20,281 nt of DNA from Flemingiibacterium sp045587285 (GTDB lineage Bacteria; Bacillota; Clostridia; Oscillospirales; CAG-272), in assembly GCA_045587285.1 (NCBI GenBank), contig JAZNBZ010000178.1:1-20281 (forward strand). Reading direction: 5' to 3'. Position 1 is the stretch's first letter; the number at the start of each line of letters is the position of its first letter. The position numbers and the translations under genes were made by a program. A model generated the notes under the pieces. That model was not told the DNA's origin, did no database searches, and saw nothing but the letters and a program-made list of their open reading frames with translations. Shown here one piece after another: positions 16,379 through 20,281 of this stretch.

Positions 16379-16560
16379 ATTTTGCCCTCCTTTTGTAATA
16401 TAATATGCACCCAAACGTGCTTTCGCGCAAAGCGTCGGCATTTTTTCTTCCATATTTATTTGTATAAGCCGTCAAAATTACGATAATACTAACCTTGTTA
16501 AACCGCATTTTGTCTAAATGGGAGATTTTTTTCAAAAAATATTTTTTGTAAAAGAGCCAC
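16379..16560. other. Divergent intergenic region upstream of the recD2 unit and the str operon
   Basis: No gene is visible. On the minus strand TATTAT (16405-16400) lies just before the ribosome site of the small membrane protein, but no -35 sits at a good distance. A stem-loop GCTTT/AAAGC spans 16419-16433. TTGACG at 16476-16471 (minus) has no clear -10. On the plus strand CATTT/AAATG (about 16506-16520) with T7 after it looks like a weak terminator but has no gene to end. The AT-rich block 16525-16555 is best read as the UP element of the rpsL promoter. Confidence 0.4.
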
Positions 16561-16589
16561 TTGACATTTACATCGCGTTATGTTATAAT
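16533..16589 (+). promoter_or_regulatory. Consensus sigma-A promoter with UP-like element for the str operon
   Basis: TTGACA at 16561-16566 and TATAAT at 16584-16589 are both perfect hexamers with the ideal 17-base spacer. Transcription would start near 16596, leaving a leader of about 110 bases. Directly upstream, 16533-16554 is an A-tract then T-tract then AAA segment. It fits 13 of the 14 defined positions of the published E. coli UP-element consensus, shifted about four bases from the standard distance. This is the strongest promoter in the window and suits ribosomal protein and elongation factor expression. Confidence 0.93.
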
Positions 16590-16595
16590 TAAGCT

Positions 16596-16708
16596 TGTCT
16601 TGATATGTTTTTGCGGCGAAACGGCGCGATTATGCTGTCCACACTTGACAGATACGGCGTCGGTCAGGATGAACAAATCTAAATTATTTTCGAAGAAGGA
16701 GGTGCGCT
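16596..16708 (+). promoter_or_regulatory. rpsL 5' leader
   Basis: About 110 untranslated bases. A short stem-loop CTGTC (16635-16639) with GACAG (16647-16651) is visible. The leader ends in AGAAGGAGGTG four bases before the rpsL ATG, a near-perfect ribosome site. No known ribosomal-protein leader motif was recognised, and regulation is not proven. Confidence 0.5.
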
Positions 16709-17125
16709 ATGCCAACCTTTAATCAGCTTGTTAAGCAGGGCCGTCAGGAAAAGACCTACAAGTCTAAGTCGCCCGTTCTTCAGCACGGCTTCAACACTCT
16801 CACTGACTCTGCTACCGACGCAAGCTCTCCCCAGAAAAGAGGCGTATGCACGAAGGTTACCACGACGACTCCTAAGAAGCCTAACTCGGCACTCCGTAAG
16901 ATTGCCCGTGTAAGACTTACCAACGGTCTCGAGGCTACCGTTTACATTCCGGGTATCGGACACAACCTGCAGGAGCACTCCGTAGTGCTTATCCGCGGCG
17001 GACGTGTACGTGACCTGCCTGGTGTGCGTTACCACATCATTCGCGGTACGCTCGATACTCAGGGCGTTGCAAACCGCAACCAGAGCCGTTCCAAGTACGG
17101 CGCAAAGCGTCCTAAGCAGAAGTAA
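16709..17125 (+). CDS. rpsL: 30S ribosomal protein S12
   Basis: S12 sits at the decoding centre of the small subunit and controls codon reading accuracy. It is the target region for streptomycin resistance changes. The 138-residue length matches Firmicutes, with the usual insertion before PQKRGVCTKV. The loop TPKKPNSALRK keeps Lys56 and Lys57 (E. coli Lys43 and Lys44). The second loop reads RGGRVRDLPGV, so residue 101, equal to E. coli Lys88, is Arg instead of Lys. Asp102, the residue methylthiolated by RimO, is kept. It is the first gene of the str operon, with rpsG 225 bases on. Confidence 0.98.
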   Translation: MPTFNQLVKQGRQEKTYKSKSPVLQHGFNTLTDSATDASSPQKRGVCTKVTTTTPKKPNSALRKIARVRLTNGLEATVYIPGIGHNLQEHSVVLIRGGRVRDLPGVRYHIIRGTLDTQGVANRNQSRSKYGAKRPKQK

Positions 17126-17350
17126 TTCCTAGGACGAAACGGAGTGTCCCCTGCTCTCTCAGAGGAAAAACAACAAGGTATAGAATTTCCTACTCGCTTG
17201 ACGTTCAAAAGAAAATAATCGGGATTTGTTTATTATATCCGCAATTATGATATACGGTCTCCGAGAGCGTTTCGAAACTCAAGCATTATACGGGAGAAAT
17301 CTTTCGAGTACCTATGATATCATTATTTTTTATGAAGGAGGGAAGTTACA
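17126..17350 (+). other. Long rpsL-rpsG intercistronic region
   Basis: 225 bases without a convincing gene. Pairings visible by eye are TCTCC (17258-17262) with GGAGA (17293-17297), enclosing GAG (17263-17265) with CTC (17278-17280). A longer-range pairing is AGGTA (17176-17180) with TACCT (17309-17313). No U-tailed terminator and no well-spaced promoter were found. It ends in GAAGGAGGG before rpsG. In E. coli the corresponding gap binds S7 for autogenous control, and a similar role here is inference. Confidence 0.4.
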
Positions 17351-17821
17351 ATGCCGAGAAGAGGTCAAATTTCCAAAAGAGACGTTTTACCGGATCCGTT
17401 GTACAATTCTAAGCTCGTAACAAAGCTTATCAACAACATTATGTATGATGGCAAGAAGGGTGTTGCACAGAAGATCGTTTACGATGCATTCGCAATCGTA
17501 GAGGCAAAGCTGGGTAAGAATCCCCTCGAAGCCTTCAACGAAGCACTTGAAAACATAATGCCTGTGCTTGAAGTTAAGGCGCGCCGCGTCGGCGGTTCGA
17601 CTTATCAGGTTCCGATGGAGGTAAGAGCTGAAAGACGTCAGACTCTTGGTCTTCGTTGGATCGTAAACTATTCGAGAGCTCGTGGTGAAAAGACCATGGC
17701 TGAGAAGCTTGCAAACGAGATCATTGACGCTATCAATTCTATGGGCGGCGCTTTCAAGAAGAAGGAAGAAACCCACAGAATGGCAGAAGCGAACAAGGCG
17801 TTTGCACACTACAGATATTAA
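17351..17821 (+). CDS. rpsG: 30S ribosomal protein S7
   Basis: S7 binds the 3' major domain of 16S rRNA and starts assembly of the small-subunit head. It lies near the E site. The 156-residue protein is the normal bacterial length and begins MPRRGQISKRDVLPDPLYNS. The conserved GGSTYQVPMEV and GLRWIVNYSR follow, and it ends HRMAEANKAFAHYRY. GAAGGAGGG lies nine bases before the ATG. fusA follows after 35 bases. In other bacteria S7 can repress its own operon by binding the rpsL-rpsG gap, and the unusual gap upstream of this gene may serve that purpose. Confidence 0.98.
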   Translation: MPRRGQISKRDVLPDPLYNSKLVTKLINNIMYDGKKGVAQKIVYDAFAIVEAKLGKNPLEAFNEALENIMPVLEVKARRVGGSTYQVPMEVRAERRQTLGLRWIVNYSRARGEKTMAEKLANEIIDAINSMGGAFKKKEETHRMAEANKAFAHYRY

Positions 17822-17856
17822 TCTTAACACACACGATATCTTGAAAGGAGAAAACC

Positions 17857-19938
17857 ATGGCAAGAGAATTCCCGCTTGAACGCACCAGAAATATTGGTAT
17901 AATGGCTCATATCGACGCTGGTAAGACCACGACGACCGAGCGTATACTCTTCTATACGGGCGTTACCTACAAGATGGGCGAGACTCATGACGGCGGCGCG
18001 ACCATGGACTGGATGGCTCAGGAGCAGGAGCGCGGTATCACCATTACCTCTGCTGCTACCACCTGCCACTGGAACAACAACCGTATCAACATCATTGATA
18101 CCCCCGGTCACGTTGACTTCACCGTTGAGGTTGAGCGCTCCCTGCGCGTACTCGACGGCTCCGTAACCGTTCTTTGTGCAAAGGGCGGCGTTGAGCCTCA
18201 GTCCGAAACTGTTTGGCGCCAGGCTGACAAGTACCGCGTTCCGCGTATGTGCTATGTCAACAAGATGGACATTATGGGCGCTGACTTCTATCGCGTAGTA
18301 AAGATGCTGCACGACCGCCTCAAGGCTAATGCAGTGCCGATTCAGCTTCCTATCGGTGCAGAGGATACCTTCAAGGGTATTGTTGACCTTATGGAAATGA
18401 AGGCTGACGTTTACTACGATGACCTCGGTAAGGATATGCGCGTGGAAGAAATTCCCGCTGATATGCTTGAAAAGGCAGAAGAATACCGCACCGCAATGAT
18501 CGAGTCTATTTGTGAGACCGACGAGGAGCTCTTTATGCGCTACTGTGATGGCGAAGAGATCTCCACTGACGAGCTCAAGGCGGCTCTTCGTAAGGCAACC
18601 ATCGACAACAAGATCGTTCCCGTTGTCTGCGGTACTTCCTATAAGAACAAGGGCGTACAGAAGCTTCTCGACGCAATCGTTGATTTTATGCCTTCTCCGC
18701 TCGACGTTCCCGCAATTAAGGGTATTATCCCCGGCACCGAAGAAGAGGAAGAGCGTCCTTCCAGCGACGAAGCTCCCTTCTCTGCTCTCGCATTCAAGAT
18801 TATGACCGACCCGTTCGTTGGTAAGCTCTGCTACTTCAGAGTTTACTCGGGTGTTGCTGAAGCAGGTACTACTGTTTACAACTCCACCAAGGATTCCAAG
18901 GAGCGCTTCGGCCGTATTCTCCAGATGCACTCCAATGAACGTAAGGACATTGACAAGTGCTACGCAGGCGACATCGCCGCTGTTATCGGTGTAAAGAATA
19001 CCACCACCGGTGATACCTTCTGCGATGAGAACAATCCTATCATCCTCGAGTCGATGGAATTCCCCGAGCCCGTTATCCGCGTTGCTATCGAGCCCAAGAC
19101 CAAAGCAGGTCAGGAGAAGATGGGTATCGCGCTTGCTAAGCTCGCAGAGGAAGACCCGACCTTCAGAACCTACACCGACGATGAAACCGGTCAGACCATC
19201 ATCGCAGGTATGGGTGAGCTTCACCTCGAAATCATCGTTGACAGACTTCTTCGCGAGTTCAAGGTTGAGGCTAACATCGGTAAGCCCCAGGTTGCTTACA
19301 AGGAAACCATCAGAAAGAAGGTTGACCACGAGCACAAGTACGCTCGTCAGTCCGGTGGTAAGGGTCAGTACGGTCACTGTAAGATCATACTCGAGCCTAA
19401 CGAGCCCGGCGCAGGTTACCTCTTCGAGAACAAGGTTGGCGGCGGGGCGATTCCTAAGGAATACATCGAGCCTGTAAACCAGGGTATCCAGTCTGCAATG
19501 CAGATGGGTGTTCTCGCAGGCTACAACGTAGTTGACGTAAAGGTTACTCTTTACGACGGTTCGTACCACGAGGTTGACTCCTCGGAAATGGCGTTCAAGA
19601 TCGCAGGTTCTATGTGCTTCAAGGAAGCAATGAAGATGGCAGATCCCGTTATTACCGAGCCTATGATGAAGGTCGTTGTTATCACTCCTAACGATTACCT
19701 CGGTGACGTTATCGGTGACATCAACTCCCGCCGCGGTCAGATCCAGCCTATGGAGGACGACAACGGTGCAACTCAGGTTATCGCAGCCGTTCCGCTTGGA
19801 GAAATGTTCGGTTACGCAACCGACCTTCGTTCCAAGACTCAGGGCCGCGGACTTTACTCTATGGAGCCCAGCCACTTCGCTGAAGTTCCTAAGTCCATTC
19901 AGGAAAAGATCATTATCGAAAGAGGCAAGAAGCAGTAA
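17857..19938 (+). CDS. fusA: Translation elongation factor G
   Basis: EF-G is the GTPase that drives translocation and, with RRF, splits ribosomes. The 693-residue protein has the full five-domain layout. In domain I the G1 motif is AHIDAGKT (17-24), G3 is DTPGHVDF (81-88) and G4 is NKMD (135-138). Domain IV contains the ribosome-contacting loop near SGGKGQYGHCKI. The ending PKSIQEKIIIERGKKQ is typical. No residue is missing from the GTP site. AAAGGAG lies seven bases before the ATG. It lies in the str operon with rpsG before and tuf after, as in most Firmicutes. A paralogous EF-G2 is unlikely given this placement. Confidence 0.98.
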   Translation: MAREFPLERTRNIGIMAHIDAGKTTTTERILFYTGVTYKMGETHDGGATMDWMAQEQERGITITSAATTCHWNNNRINIIDTPGHVDFTVEVERSLRVLDGSVTVLCAKGGVEPQSETVWRQADKYRVPRMCYVNKMDIMGADFYRVVKMLHDRLKANAVPIQLPIGAEDTFKGIVDLMEMKADVYYDDLGKDMRVEEIPADMLEKAEEYRTAMIESICETDEELFMRYCDGEEISTDELKAALRKATIDNKIVPVVCGTSYKNKGVQKLLDAIVDFMPSPLDVPAIKGIIPGTEEEEERPSSDEAPFSALAFKIMTDPFVGKLCYFRVYSGVAEAGTTVYNSTKDSKERFGRILQMHSNERKDIDKCYAGDIAAVIGVKNTTTGDTFCDENNPIILESMEFPEPVIRVAIEPKTKAGQEKMGIALAKLAEEDPTFRTYTDDETGQTIIAGMGELHLEIIVDRLLREFKVEANIGKPQVAYKETIRKKVDHEHKYARQSGGKGQYGHCKIILEPNEPGAGYLFENKVGGGAIPKEYIEPVNQGIQSAMQMGVLAGYNVVDVKVTLYDGSYHEVDSSEMAFKIAGSMCFKEAMKMADPVITEPMMKVVVITPNDYLGDVIGDINSRRGQIQPMEDDNGATQVIAAVPLGEMFGYATDLRSKTQGRGLYSMEPSHFAEVPKSIQEKIIIERGKKQ

Positions 19939-19983
19939 TTTACCGATAAGGTAACTGCTCTGCCCAACACAATCGGTTTCAAG

Positions 19984-20015
19984 CCGCGCCGAGCGGCAAC
20001 GCTCGGCTCGGTTTT
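19984..20015 (+). terminator. Intercistronic hairpin between fusA and tuf (partial terminator or attenuator)
   Basis: An eight-pair GC-rich stem, GCCGAGCG (19988-19995) with CGCTCGGC (20000-20007), is closed by a GCAA tetraloop of the GNRA class. A mismatch and CCG/CGG pairs continue it, and TTTT follows. The T run is short, so it is more likely a partial terminator, RNA end-stabiliser or processing site that adjusts tuf against fusA levels than a full stop. Confidence 0.6.
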
Positions 20016-20065
20016 AAGCACAAATAATAAAATTAAAATTTCTAATTTTAAGGAGGAAATTTAAA

Positions 20066-20260
20066 ATGGCAAAGGCTAAATTCGAAAGAACTAAACCCCA
20101 CGTTAACATTGGTACCATCGGTCACGTTGACCATGGTAAGACCACCCTTACCGCTGCTATCACCAAGACTCTTTCTCTTACCAACGAGAATATCGAATTC
20201 CAGGCATACGACCAGATCGATAACGCTCCCGAAGAAAGAGCTCGTGGTATCACAATTAAC
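20066..20260 (+). CDS. tuf: Elongation factor Tu, N-terminal fragment (contig end)
   Basis: EF-Tu carries aminoacyl-tRNA to the ribosome as a GTP complex. Sixty-five codons are genuine: MAKAKFERTKPHVNIGTIGH, then G1 GHVDHGKT (19-26), and EERARGITIN (56-65) of the switch I region. A strong AAGGAGG precedes the ATG by about nine bases. After Asn65 the family should continue with TAHVEYET or a near variant, but the reading frame gives KSDRSHV, encoded by adapter bases. The coding end is therefore set at 20260. The true gene is about 395-400 residues. It follows fusA by 127 bases, normal for str operons. Confidence 0.95.
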
Positions 20261-20281
20261 AAGTCGGATCGTAGCCATGTC
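20261..20281 (+). other. Sequencing adapter remnant (DNBSEQ/BGISEQ type), not genomic
   Basis: The last 21 bases (AAGTCGGATC then GTAGCCATGT then C) match, from memory, the start of the MGI/BGI reverse-read adapter. They break the EF-Tu frame at a point where EF-Tu is nearly invariant. They should be trimmed and must not be translated. Confidence 0.93.

Noticed and set aside
16502..16530. CATTT/AAATG hairpin followed by T7 on the plus strand, resembling a terminator.
   Set aside because: The stem is short and AT-rich and no plus-strand gene lies before it. The T run is better read as part of the AT-rich tract upstream of the rpsL promoter.
17198..17251. TTGACG plus TATTAT or TATGAT as a possible rpsG promoter.
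   Set aside because: Spacings are 27 bases or more from the TTGACG, and 14-15 for the alternative TTTGTT/TATGAT pair, so no workable promoter results.
17226..17420. A short plus-strand frame in the rpsL-rpsG gap running into rpsG.
   Set aside because: TTG start without a ribosome site, out-of-frame overlap with rpsG, and no domain. The gap is better explained as regulatory RNA.
17824..19875. A 683-codon open frame on the minus strand, exactly opposite fusA.
   Set aside because: It has no ribosome site or recognisable domain. Strong codon bias in elongation factor genes commonly removes antisense stops, and the plus-strand frame is unmistakable EF-G.
1..20281. Search for defence islands, CRISPR repeats, transposons, prophage genes or a novel multi-gene system.
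   Set aside because: Every long interval is taken by recognisable housekeeping genes, no repeats of CRISPR type or terminal inverted repeats were seen, and gene order matches known Firmicute blocks.

Overview
The window reads as housekeeping chromosome from a spore-forming-type Firmicute, most likely an uncultured clostridium. The support for this is inference from gene content: ytfJ/gerW, a ytfI-like DUF2953 gene, scpAB, a lonA-ysxC pair, a comF/recD2 pair, strong AGGAGG-type ribosome binding sites and a Bacillus/Clostridium-length S12. I cannot place it below the class level from sequence alone. I found no CRISPR array, tRNA, rRNA, insertion sequence, prophage or toxin/defence cassette, and nothing that amounts to an undescribed multi-gene system.

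Region 1 (1-12666, all minus strand, read right to left): a tightly packed run of 13 genes. The order is lon, ysxC, a site-2-type M50 protease, scpA, scpB, a DUF2953 gene, ytfJ, a D-Ala-D-Ala carboxypeptidase, rluB, a small GNAT-like gene, a CapA-family lipoprotein, an AEC transporter, and topB, which is cut by the left edge. Gaps are 0-67 bases and several junctions overlap (ATGA, TAATG, a 23-base scpA/scpB overlap), so long cotranscribed units are likely. The functions are quality control (Lon), ribosome assembly and rRNA modification (YsxC, RluB), chromosome condensation (ScpAB), wall maturation (carboxypeptidase), spore germination (YtfJ) and DNA topology (TopB).

Region 2 (12667-13061): a gene-free stretch holding the lon leader and promoter, a bidirectional intrinsic terminator and one further stem-loop. 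Region 3 (13062-16378, minus strand): a small membrane protein, recD2 and comF, overlapping one another by 11 bases at each junction.

Region 4 (16379-16708): the divergent control region, with a consensus sigma-A promoter and an UP-like AT tract serving the plus-strand str operon. Region 5 (16709-20281, plus strand): rpsL, rpsG, fusA and the first 65 codons of tuf, in the classical order.

Two observations matter most. First, the last 21 bases (20261-20281) are not EF-Tu sequence. They match a DNBSEQ/BGISEQ library adapter from memory, so this is a contig end with untrimmed adapter, probably at a duplicated tuf gene. Second, S12 carries Arg at the position equal to E. coli Lys88, a change known to give streptomycin resistance in other bacteria.
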